Of a stretch of 15,305 nucleotides of DNA, positions 1 through 7,646 are shown in pieces. Every line of letters starts with the position of its first letter. Positions within the stretch are counted from its first letter, which is position 1. The translations under genes and the position numbers were made by a program. A model generated the notes under the pieces. That model was not told where the DNA came from, did not search any database, and saw only the letters and a list, made by a program, of their open reading frames with translations. Origin of the DNA: CAZYPH01 sp964649095 (GTDB taxonomy: Bacteria > Bdellovibrionota > UBA1018 > UBA923); the NCBI GenBank assembly GCA_964649095.1, contig CAZYPH010000050.1:1-15305 (forward strand), in the 5' to 3' direction.

Positions 1-99
1 GACCCTGTAACGCCGCCAACGACCCCCGCACCTGCCGCCGACTCAACCCCACCTAGCACTGTAGAGATGTCGGAACCGGCGCCCGTTTCGGAAGAATAA
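1..99 (+). CDS. C-terminal end of a Pro/Ala-rich protein (5' partial)
   Basis: Frame 1 is open from the window edge to a TAA at 97-99, giving 32 residues rich in Pro, Ala, Thr and Glu and ending in APVSEE. This looks like a disordered, acidic tail, common at the end of exported or scaffold proteins. It is more GC-rich than the rest of the window, as expected from its Pro/Ala codons. The family cannot be identified from the tail. The stop lies 49 bases before the dprA ATG, so it could be the upstream gene of the same transcription unit. The call is fairly safe because the composition is protein-like and the frame ends just before the next gene. Confidence 0.6.
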   Translation, partial: DPVTPPTTPAPAADSTPPSTVEMSEPAPVSEE

Positions 100-116
100 T
101 ATTGAGAGAGCTTTTG

Positions 117-133
117 TTGGTACACCACTTGCT
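117..133 (+). promoter_or_regulatory. Candidate sigma-54 (-24/-12) promoter of dprA
   Basis: The bases TTGGTACACCACTTGCT match the RpoN consensus YTGGCACGNNNNTTGCW, with GG at 119-120, exactly ten bases, then GC at 131-132. The visible differences are TAC for CAC and A for the G after it. Transcription would start near base 144, five bases before the dprA ATG, leaving no room for a Shine-Dalgarno; none is visible there either. A sigma-54 activator gene lies in the same window. Not tested experimentally. Confidence 0.45.
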
Positions 134-148
134 TCGAGTGTTCGTACT

Positions 149-1084
149 ATGCAAAAAATTAACTCAATTAAGGCGTCTATTTATCTCAGTCACTTACCTA
201 ACAAGTTAAGTTTTAGCCCCGCTTTGGCCAAAAACGCTCCTGGTATTTCGCAAGTAGTCGGGTCGATCGAACAGATCGAGGCCCAATTGCAATCATACCC
301 TTCAACTCAAAACATCGATTGGCAAAAATTATTTACCACCACACGAGAGGCCACCGAACACACCTTAGAGTTTTGTAAACAGAAGCATCTTAGTGTCATT
401 TCTTATTTTGATGCCGACTACCCTGCACGCCTACGCCACCTCAACGATAGTCCGTGGACCTTATACGTTTTAGGAAGTCTTCCGCAAAACCAACCAACAC
501 TGTCTGTTGTCGGATCTCGCACGCCGGATGGTTATGGTCAGAGGCTCATTTATGATATTCTCACGCAGCTTGATGCTTCGTGGAACCTACAACACGATTT
601 GCAAATGGTCAGTGGCTTTGCCCGAGGCATTGATGCCTTGGCTCACCAACGAGCCTGCGCAATGGCATTAAAAAATTTTGCAGTTTTAGGTTCTGGTCAC
701 GCCCATCTCTATCCAAAACACCGTGACCCTCTTGATAATGCTATTTTAGATGCGGGTGGTGGCCTCCTATCTGAATTACCTCCCCACGCTCCACCCACAA
801 AGTGGCAATTTCCATGGCGAAACCGCATCATTGCGGCCTTGGCCGATGTGCTTTGGGTTGTGCAAGGCCAATACACGTCAGGTACACGTTCGACCGCGGT
901 ACACGCCCTTAATTTAGGTAGAACGGTCACCAGTAGCCCTGGCGAAATTACGAACCCATTGAGTCAACTTCCACACCAGTTAATTAATGACGGTGCCCAT
1001 CTCATTTCAAATGGCGCGGAGCTTAAACAACTCCTACAGGCCAACTACCGGCCACCAGAGCCAAACCCAGAGAATCCACGCTGA
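149..1084 (+). CDS. dprA: DNA processing protein DprA (Smf), ssDNA-binding RecA loader
   Basis: DprA binds incoming single-stranded DNA and loads RecA on it during natural transformation; it acts in the cytoplasm. The 311-residue product has a short N-terminal helical part (about 1-100) and then the Rossmann-like DprA domain: VVGSR around 120-124, SGFARGID at 155-162, VLGSGHAHLYPKH around 179-191, LLSELPP around 206-211, FPWRNRIIAALAD at 221-233, SGTRSTA at 244-250 and SSPGE around 262-266. It stops soon after GAHLI, so there is no C-terminal winged-helix (DML1-like) domain. That is a shorter variant, not obviously a truncation. The stretch usually written G-x-N before the final GA is LPHQ here. 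The ATG at 149 is the only reasonable start, but no Shine-Dalgarno is visible. topA follows 40 bases downstream, the widespread dprA-topA pairing. Confidence 0.95.
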   Translation: MQKINSIKASIYLSHLPNKLSFSPALAKNAPGISQVVGSIEQIEAQLQSYPSTQNIDWQKLFTTTREATEHTLEFCKQKHLSVISYFDADYPARLRHLNDSPWTLYVLGSLPQNQPTLSVVGSRTPDGYGQRLIYDILTQLDASWNLQHDLQMVSGFARGIDALAHQRACAMALKNFAVLGSGHAHLYPKHRDPLDNAILDAGGGLLSELPPHAPPTKWQFPWRNRIIAALADVLWVVQGQYTSGTRSTAVHALNLGRTVTSSPGEITNPLSQLPHQLINDGAHLISNGAELKQLLQANYRPPEPNPENPR

Positions 1085-1088
1085 AAAA

Positions 1089-1118
1089 TTGACAATACCG
1101 AATGTTTCCTAAAATAAT
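1089..1118 (+). promoter_or_regulatory. Candidate sigma-70 promoter of topA, leaderless
   Basis: A perfect TTGACA lies at 1089-1094 and AATAAT (one mismatch to TATAAT) at 1113-1118, with an 18-base spacer. The expected start point, about seven bases after the -10, falls on or next to the topA ATG at 1125. The bases before the ATG hold only GGGG at 1120-1123, too close to serve as a ribosome binding site. A leaderless topA mRNA is therefore likely if this promoter is used. Read-through from dprA is also possible. Confidence 0.55.
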
Positions 1119-1124
1119 TGGGGC

Positions 1125-3500
1125 ATGCCAAAAGCTAAGAAGACCCCCGCCAAATCCGCAAAAAACGAAAAACCAAAAAAGTCTGCTACTGGAAAAAAAC
1201 AAGGTTTAGTCATAGTGGAGTCTCCTAGTAAGGCGAAAACCATTCAAAAATATCTAGGCCGGAACTTTATTGTAAAGGCGAGCGTGGGTCACATAAAAGA
1301 CCTTCCTAAATCGCAGCTTGGCGTCGACTTAGATCACGACTTTAAGCCCGTCTATCAAACAATCAAAGGCAAAGATAAAGTCATTGAAGACCTTAAGGAA
1401 GCCGCTGAAAGAGTCGATGCGGTTTATTTAGCCCCCGATCCCGATCGCGAAGGGGAGGCGATTGCTTGGCACATCGCTCAAGAGATGCCAAAAAAAATGG
1501 CGAAGGTCACCAAACGGGTTTTGTTTAACGCGATTACTAAAGCGTCAATTTTAGAGGCCCTCAATCACCCGATTGACCTAGATGTGCGCAAGTTTCACAG
1601 TCAGCAAGCCCGTCGTATTTTAGACCGTTTAGTGGGTTATAAGATTTCACCGCTCTTGTGGGATAAAGTCCGAAGAGGGCTCTCTGCTGGGCGCGTCCAG
1701 TCTGTTGCCGTAAAAATGATCGTAGACCGCGAATCAGAAATTAAAAAATTTAAGGCTGAAGAGTATTGGACGATCGATCTCAAATTTCAAAAAGACCAGA
1801 AACCATTCATCGCTAAATTGGCGAAAATCAATGGTGAAGATCCCGTACTACCTAATGAGGCCACAGTCCGAACATTGGTGCAAAACACACAAGACGCCCC
1901 TTTTGTAGTGTCAAAAGTCGAAACAAAAGAACGCTCTCGTAAACCATTAGCACCGTTTAACACCTCAAAACTTCAACAAGAGGCCTCGAGCAAATTCGGT
2001 TTTTCTGCGAAAAAAACTATGACGATTGCGCAAAAACTCTATGAAGGTATTGATCTCGGCGAGTTTGGTACGCACGGATTAATCACCTATATGAGAACAG
2101 ACTCCGTGCGCATTATCCCCGAAGCTATTACCGAGGTGCGCGCTTATATTGAAAAAAATTGGGGTACTACGCATTTACCGTCCGAACCGATCGTTTATAA
2201 ATCACGCAAATCGGCACAAGATGCGCACGAAGCGATCAGACCTACGTCGTTAGAGTTCCACCCCAGTATTGTAGAAAAAGCGGTCGATCGCGACGAGTTT
2301 AGACTGTACCAATTGATATTTAATCGGTTCGTCTCATGCCAGATGGCTAATGCCGTTTACGACCAAACATCTATGGAACTTACTGCAGTAAATACAGCAA
2401 AAGAAACTGTTCTAGCCCGCGTCAGTGGCTCAAAATTAAAGTTTGCAGGTTTTACTGCCGTCTATGAAGAAGCCGTTGAAGAATCGACAGACGACCATTC
2501 GAAAGAAAGCTCACAAGAACTACCCGATCTCACTCTTAGCGAAAGCTATCGAGCCAATGAGTTTTTACCAAAACAACATTTTACGCAGCCACCGCCAAGA
2601 TTTTCAGACGCCTCGCTCGTGAAAGCACTTGAGGAAAATGGCATTGGTAGACCATCAACGTATGCGGCCATTTTAAGTAATATTCAAGATCGTGAATATG
2701 TTGAAAAACGTGAGAACCGCTACTACCCAAGCGAATTAGGCATCGTGGTTACCGACCTACTTGAAAAAGCGTTTCCAGATATTATGAACCTCGAATTCAC
2801 TGCTGCCATGGAAAATAAACTAGACGGCATTGAAGAGGGGAATACCGACTGGGTTGATATGATGCACGAGTTTTGGACGCCATTTTCAAAGACCTTAGAG
2901 CGGGCGAAGCTCCAGATGAAAGACATTAAGAGTCAGGAGATTCCAACCAAATTCAACTGTGAAAAATGCAACGCCGTTATGGTGATTAAGTGGGGCAAAT
3001 TAGGCCAGTTTTTAGCCTGTTCAAATTACCCCGATTGCAAACAAACAGCTGATTTCAAAAAAGATGAACATGGTGAAATCTATATATTAGAAAAACAAAA
3101 GAGCGGAAAACAGTGTCAAAAATGTAACGCTGAAATGCTAATAAAAGAGGGTAAATTTGGTAAGTTTTTAGCCTGTGAACGTTATCCGGAATGCAAATCA
3201 ACCGAGGCGATTACCATTGGTGTGCATTGTCCGACCTGCAAAGAGGGTGAAATTACTCAACGCATGTCGCGATTCAAGCGTTTTTTCTACGGCTGCAACC
3301 GCTATCCGAATTGTACCTTTGCATCTTGGGATAAACCCGTGGCACGTGCATGCCCCACATGCCACTATCCCATTTTGCTGGATAAAAACACCAAACGCGA
3401 CGGCCACTATTTCAAATGCGGCAACAAAGAATGCGATTATCGTGAACAACAAGAAGATGTTGCAGAAGAAAACACAGCCGCTCAGGCAGCTACAGCCTAA
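1125..3500 (+). CDS. topA: DNA topoisomerase I (type IA, omega protein)
   Basis: This enzyme relaxes negative supercoils by cutting and passing one strand through a 5'-phosphotyrosine link. Domains in the 791 residues: a Lys/Ala-rich basic tail (1-26) probably contacting DNA; the TOPRIM domain from about 28, with the VESPSK glutamate at 32 and the Mg-binding DPDREGE at 105-111; the conserved SAGRVQSVA at about 187-195; and the catalytic tyrosine in GLITYMRTDS, Tyr322 (codon 2088-2090). The C-terminus (612-770) has four tetracysteine zinc ribbons, each starting CxxC, three of them ending in a C-x-x-YP-x-C pattern. A short acidic/Ala tail follows. All catalytic residues are present and the length is normal. 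The start at 1125 keeps the TOPRIM strand whole. The gene ends in TAA at 3498-3500, overlapping the stop of the opposing gene. Confidence 0.98.
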   Translation: MPKAKKTPAKSAKNEKPKKSATGKKQGLVIVESPSKAKTIQKYLGRNFIVKASVGHIKDLPKSQLGVDLDHDFKPVYQTIKGKDKVIEDLKEAAERVDAVYLAPDPDREGEAIAWHIAQEMPKKMAKVTKRVLFNAITKASILEALNHPIDLDVRKFHSQQARRILDRLVGYKISPLLWDKVRRGLSAGRVQSVAVKMIVDRESEIKKFKAEEYWTIDLKFQKDQKPFIAKLAKINGEDPVLPNEATVRTLVQNTQDAPFVVSKVETKERSRKPLAPFNTSKLQQEASSKFGFSAKKTMTIAQKLYEGIDLGEFGTHGLITYMRTDSVRIIPEAITEVRAYIEKNWGTTHLPSEPIVYKSRKSAQDAHEAIRPTSLEFHPSIVEKAVDRDEFRLYQLIFNRFVSCQMANAVYDQTSMELTAVNTAKETVLARVSGSKLKFAGFTAVYEEAVEESTDDHSKESSQELPDLTLSESYRANEFLPKQHFTQPPPRFSDASLVKALEENGIGRPSTYAAILSNIQDREYVEKRENRYYPSELGIVVTDLLEKAFPDIMNLEFTAAMENKLDGIEEGNTDWVDMMHEFWTPFSKTLERAKLQMKDIKSQEIPTKFNCEKCNAVMVIKWGKLGQFLACSNYPDCKQTADFKKDEHGEIYILEKQKSGKQCQKCNAEMLIKEGKFGKFLACERYPECKSTEAITIGVHCPTCKEGEITQRMSRFKRFFYGCNRYPNCTFASWDKPVARACPTCHYPILLDKNTKRDGHYFKCGNKECDYREQQEDVAEENTAAQAATA

Positions 3501-4855
3501 TGAATAGATGCGCTCAATTTCAGTACAACGTAAGCCACGCGTCGAAGTAGTTTTTGCGTGAGTTGTTTGAGTGCCTCTTGATTTTGCTGGTCGACACCTA
3601 GGTGCAATCCGGCAAGATTGTAACGAGGGTCCGTCTCAATATTAAAACTAGCGTCTTGTGACCACGCTGCATTAAACCCATCGCGGGTTAGGGCATCTAA
3701 TTTTTTTGCTTCGCTACTCGAATACAAGCCAATTACTTTTAACCACTCCTGTAAAGTGACTTCTGACAAAGGCACGGCGCCAGACCAACCATTTGGCATG
3801 ACGTGATCTAAGGCGTCTTTAAAAGCAACGTCTACTTGAGAATCATAATGTCCTAAGTTTGATTGCTCTAAAGATTGCAGAGCATAATCTTCAAACATGG
3901 CATGACGATTCATCATAAGCTGTAACGTTTCTGCTTTGATCTTTTCTTTCTGATTCGAAATCAAGTACTTGATATAAAACCAAGTACTCGCCGACGGTAC
4001 CGCCTGTGCATGATAGGGTTGCCCGAGGTCTTCTAGGTAGTGGAATGCCCAACCTAAAAATCGGAAGGCCCAATACGTATCACCTACCTGTCGGGCTAAA
4101 TAGGAAAGATTTATAAATAAAAACACTCGAGCTGGTAAAAACGACTTTGCTAAAAATGGCGCCGCCTTTTTAGATAAAAACCCTTCATTCTGAAACCAGG
4201 TATGAATTGGGGCTTTTGAACTTTCGCCAGTCATACGGCCATAAGGCAATCGCCCTAATGGATGTCCCGCTACAACAGTCCCATCGTCACGGTCATGGAA
4301 CAAATCAAAATCAAAATTCCAATCAGGCTAATCCGAAGCGGTAGCCACAACTTCTATGAAAGTCTCACCAGATTGCTTAGCATCGTAGTAAATTTTAGCC
4401 CAAGTCGACTTTGGCGAGGTACCCCAAAATAGATCTTTACGATTATCAAACCAAACAATGTTCTCTTCGGCAGACTGGCTTCTCTTCGGTGTGGCTGCTT
4501 TTATGATTAATGGAAATACTGCCCGAGGCGCCAACAATGCAGCTTTTGCAAAGTCTAGTTCGGTCAATGGTAGATTAGTATTCTCTGTCGGCTCAAAATT
4601 TGGCACCACCACTGGGCCGATGTTCTGTAAAATTATATAGTAATTTTTAAATATATTATTCCAAGAATGCTTGATGGCCGATGAGGCCCCTGCAACCTGC
4701 TTTAAAAATACTGATAACGATCTTGGTTTTGTAACACACGATGTGTCCCGTAAGGCGTACTTGGTAACCGCATAATGCAAGGTCCAAGCACCGCTCTTTA
4801 CGGGACTCAACAACAAAACAACCGCAACAAATACCAAAAACCCCAGGCGCCTTAT
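3497..4855 (-). pseudogene. Zinc-dependent phospholipase C / S1-P1 nuclease-like protein, broken by an in-frame amber codon and lacking a normal start
   Basis: One reading frame runs from 4855 to the TAG at 3497-3499, interrupted only by a TAG at 4328-4330 (codon 176 counting from 4855). The N-terminal part has a signal peptide (RRLGFLVFVAVVLLLSP...SGA) followed by Trp and, three residues on, His, as in mature PLC/P1 enzymes where the N-terminal Trp binds zinc. After the amber codon come HYLEDLGQPYH (H-x3-D-x5-H, about 272-282) and HAMFE (H-x3-E, about 318-322), matching the zinc-ligand pattern of Bacillus cereus PLC and clostridial alpha-toxin. The two halves are in the same frame, so this is a nonsense change (one base from GAG or CAG), not a frameshift. 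No ATG or GTG opens the frame: choices are ATA at 4855, CTG at 4846 or TTG at 4837, the last giving a signal peptide without its basic end. An internal TTG at 4303 has no ribosome site. A recent pseudogene is likeliest; amber readthrough or sequencing error are alternatives. Confidence 0.75.
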
Positions 4856-6162
4856 GGGAACAATCCCCGCAACAACATCGCCTTATTAAGTCGCTCTACC
4901 CCAGTAATTAAGGCAGCTGTTTTCATGTCGTTTGTTTTATAGTGCTGCATGCACGCCAATACACGATTGAATGCGCTAACCATTGAAACTTTGAGTCGTG
5001 AATTCACTTCGTCTTCAGTCCAGAAAAAGCTCTGTAACCCCTGTACCCATTCAAAGTACGAAACAATTACTCCGCCCGCGTTACACAAAACATCTGGAAT
5101 AATAAACATGCCCTTTTCGACTAATACTTTGTGCGCACTAGCCGTAATGGGTCCATTGGCGCCCTCGGCGATAATACGCGCGTTTACTTTGTCGACGTTA
5201 TGCGACGTAATTACCCCGTCGATCGCAGCAGGAATTAAAACATCTACTGGGATCGCTAATAAATCTTCATTTGAAATGGGCTCAGCTTCTGGGAAGCCTT
5301 TGACTCCACGATGTTTTTTTACATATTGCAGCAAGGCAGGAATATCTAAACCATTTTTATTGTACACAGCACCCGAAACGTCACCAGCGGCTACCACTTT
5401 ACAGCCCAGCTGATGCATCTCTTCCGCAGCAACGGCTCCTACTTTACCAAAGCCATGTACTGACACTGTGGTACTAGTGCCCAATTTCATATTCAAATGT
5501 TTAGCCGCTTCGACCACAGTATAAACAACGCCGCGACCGGTGCTTTCAGCGCGCCCTAAACTACCGCCAATTTCAACGGGTTTACCGGTTACAACACCTG
5601 GAATAGCATAGCCGCGTTCTTGTGAATACGTGTCCATCATCCAGGCCATGGTCTGCCCGTCAGTTCCAACGTCGGGCGCTGGAATGTCTTTATCAGGGCC
5701 AATAATCATATTGATCTCGGTGGTGTAACGCCGAGTGAGTGCCTGCTTTTCTAAACGTGATAATAGAGTTGGGTCTACACGAATACCGCCTTTTGCACCT
5801 CCGAGCGGCAATCCCACTAACGAACATTTGAACGTCATCAACATAGCCAACCCTGCAACCTCTGAAAGGGTGACATCTTGATGATAACGAATGCCGCCCT
5901 TACCGGGCCCGAGTGACATGTTGTGTTGTACTCGATACCCTTCAAACACACGAATGGTGCCATCATCAAGGCGGATTGGAACACTGACAATCAAGGCACG
6001 TTTAGGCGATTTCAATCGTTCACAGATATTCGGATCCAAACGCATTACATTTGCCGCTTCCTCTAATTGCAAAACCGCATTTTTATAAAGCGCGCTATCA
6101 CTCCAAATGCCTGAGCTAAATTCGTTATTCTTGGAAACCATATTTCCATTTTGTGTGCTCAT
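4852..6162 (-). CDS. gdhA: Glutamate dehydrogenase (Glu/Leu/Phe/Val dehydrogenase family)
   Basis: The enzyme interconverts glutamate and 2-oxoglutarate plus ammonia with NAD(P), linking nitrogen and carbon metabolism in the cytoplasm. The 436 residues have the family's normal length and all signatures: PGKGGIR with substrate-binding Lys88, Lys112, PLGGAKGGI with catalytic Lys124, PAPDVGT with catalytic Asp164, the Rossmann loop GFGKVG at 237-242, and NAGGVIVSYFEW near 360-372. The acidic residue in AGDVSGAVYN at the end of the second Rossmann strand suggests NAD rather than NADP, an inference. The closest type appears to be the Bacillus RocG/GudB class rather than the long enteric class. The ATG at 6162 is preceded by GGGAGG at 6175-6180 (12-base spacing). 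It lies 42 bases after the response regulator gene on the same strand, so co-transcription and control by that regulator are plausible. Its TAA at 4852-4854 overlaps the presumed ancestral start of the next gene. Confidence 0.95.
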   Translation of the reverse strand: MSTQNGNMVSKNNEFSSGIWSDSALYKNAVLQLEEAANVMRLDPNICERLKSPKRALIVSVPIRLDDGTIRVFEGYRVQHNMSLGPGKGGIRYHQDVTLSEVAGLAMLMTFKCSLVGLPLGGAKGGIRVDPTLLSRLEKQALTRRYTTEINMIIGPDKDIPAPDVGTDGQTMAWMMDTYSQERGYAIPGVVTGKPVEIGGSLGRAESTGRGVVYTVVEAAKHLNMKLGTSTTVSVHGFGKVGAVAAEEMHQLGCKVVAAGDVSGAVYNKNGLDIPALLQYVKKHRGVKGFPEAEPISNEDLLAIPVDVLIPAAIDGVITSHNVDKVNARIIAEGANGPITASAHKVLVEKGMFIIPDVLCNAGGVIVSYFEWVQGLQSFFWTEDEVNSRLKVSMVSAFNRVLACMQHYKTNDMKTAALITGVERLNKAMLLRGLFP

Positions 6163-6174
6163 AAACTAAGGGTG

Positions 6175-6180
6175 CCTCCC
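6175..6180 (-). promoter_or_regulatory. Ribosome binding site of glutamate dehydrogenase
   Basis: GGGAGG on the minus strand lies 12 bases before the ATG at 6162. The spacing is somewhat long, but it is the only purine-rich match nearby and supports this start over the in-frame ATG seven codons further in. Confidence 0.6.
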
Positions 6181-6204
6181 AAAAAAATATCTATTTGTTA
6201 AAAA

Positions 6205-7638
6205 CTAACTCTGGCGTGCTGAAATTCCAAGTTCCTTAAGCTTCAACTGCAGACCTTTGCGGGATAAACCTAATTTTTCAGCCGTTCGCGTGACATTGCC
6301 GTCATTTTCTTGCAACGCACGTTCAATAATTTCTTTCTCCAACGACTGTGTTTGACGTTTAACAATGTCTTTAAACGGTGCGCCACTCTCGAATGCCAGC
6401 ACGGCAGGGCTTGATGACGCACTGCAGTTAGAGTCGCTTTTATCCTGATTCTGCAGCTCAATCGGAAGATCTGCACACTGCAAGATATTGCTTTCAGACA
6501 TCAAGACGGCTCTCTCTAAAACGTTCTCTAACTGTCGAATATTTCCAGGCCAATTGTAACGAATTAGTGATTGCAAGCAATGTGGGTGGAGCGTTTCGAT
6601 TCGTTTGTTTAGACGTTCATTAAATTTGCGCACAAAGAAATATATAAGATCTTCTATATCTTCACGTCGTTCTCGAAGTGGTGCCAAATGAATAGGTACG
6701 ACGTTAAGTCGATAAAAGAGATCTTCGCGGAAATGACCGTCTCGAATCTCTTTTGTAAGATCTTTATTAGTCGCGGCAATCAACCGCACATTGACTTCTA
6801 CAGTATGCAGGCCGCCCACGCGCTCAAACTCTTGCTCTTGCACGACGCGTAAAAGCTTAACCTGCATTTCAAGTGGCATATCAGCTACTTCGTCTAAAAA
6901 CAGGGTGCCTTCGTTAGCCAATTCAAAACGCCCTGGCTTAGAGTTGACGGCGCCGGTAAAAGCGCCCTTTTCGTATCCAAATAATTCACTTTCTATCAGT
7001 GTTGAGGGAATAGCAGCACAGTTGATACGAACAAATGGCCTATTGGCGCGGTCTGAATTTCGATGAATTTCCTGGGCCACAAGTTCTTTTCCAGTCCCTG
7101 ATTCCCCGGTAATAAGCACCGTTGAGGGTGAAGCGGCAACTTTATGAATAACCTTTAAGACCTCTTGCATCTGTGTGCTCTTGCCCACCAAGATCGACTG
7201 AGGCAACAACGTATCGGTTTGAATCGTCTCAGGTTCTTTATTGCGCAATAAGAATGTATTGTAGGCTTTTTCTACAATGACTTTGATTTCATTCTGATCA
7301 AACGGCTTTGTAATATAATCAAACGCACCGAGCTTTAAAGCTTCGACAGCGCTCTCTACCGTGCCAAAAGCGGTCATAATTACAATTGGCACATCTGGGC
7401 GCAAACTTTTGACATGCGATAAGATTTCTAAACCAGTCATTTCCGGCATCTGAAGGTCGGTCAAGATAACAGCATAATCATCTGCCGCCTTCTGAAAGGC
7501 TTCAAATGCCAACAGTGGTGAATTGAATACTTCCACAGAAAAACCAAGCTTCTTGCCTAGTTTCTCTAAGATTGTTTGCACGACAAACGTAAGATTCTTT
7601 TCATCATCCAGAACCAGAACTTTTCTTTGTAGAGCCAT
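6205..7638 (-). CDS. NtrC-family response regulator, sigma-54-dependent transcription activator
   Basis: The 477-residue product (counted from the ATG at 7638) has three parts. The receiver domain (about 5-120) contains the acidic DDE pair, the phospho-acceptor Asp61 in LTDLQMPEMTG, and the YITKPF lysine. The AAA+ sigma-54-interaction domain has Walker A GESGTGKE at about 178-185, the sigma-54-contacting GAFTGA at about 225-230, Walker B TLFLDE at about 245-250, and WPGNIRQLEN near 363-372. A Fis-type helix-turn-helix closes the protein (about 445-470, GNVTRTAEKLGLSRKGLQLKL). All residues for phosphorylation, ATP hydrolysis and sigma-54 contact are present, so it should be an active enhancer-binding protein. 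The partner kinase ends nine bases upstream. A GTG at 7647 (one-base overlap with the kinase stop) would add three residues; the ATG was chosen because it gives a typical receiver start, but neither has a clear ribosome site. Target genes are unknown. Confidence 0.95.
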   Translation of the reverse strand: MALQRKVLVLDDEKNLTFVVQTILEKLGKKLGFSVEVFNSPLLAFEAFQKAADDYAVILTDLQMPEMTGLEILSHVKSLRPDVPIVIMTAFGTVESAVEALKLGAFDYITKPFDQNEIKVIVEKAYNTFLLRNKEPETIQTDTLLPQSILVGKSTQMQEVLKVIHKVAASPSTVLITGESGTGKELVAQEIHRNSDRANRPFVRINCAAIPSTLIESELFGYEKGAFTGAVNSKPGRFELANEGTLFLDEVADMPLEMQVKLLRVVQEQEFERVGGLHTVEVNVRLIAATNKDLTKEIRDGHFREDLFYRLNVVPIHLAPLRERREDIEDLIYFFVRKFNERLNKRIETLHPHCLQSLIRYNWPGNIRQLENVLERAVLMSESNILQCADLPIELQNQDKSDSNCSASSSPAVLAFESGAPFKDIVKRQTQSLEKEIIERALQENDGNVTRTAEKLGLSRKGLQLKLKELGISARQS

Positions 7639-7646
7639 AGAATGCA

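Noticed and set aside
3960..3973. Perfect 14-base palindrome ATCAAGTACTTGAT inside the phospholipase-like gene
   Set aside because: About one such palindrome is expected by chance in 15 kb, and it is internal to a coding frame with no supporting context.
4328..4330. Genetic code reassignment of TAG or a selenocysteine/pyrrolysine-type codon
   Set aside because: TAG ends the kinase (7647), the regulator (6205) and the lipid kinase (11637) at natural positions, and nothing suggests a recoding element near 4328.
4949..5413. A 154-codon plus-strand frame opposite glutamate dehydrogenase
   Set aside because: It is the antisense shadow of a conserved enzyme, with no start signals or recognisable protein features.
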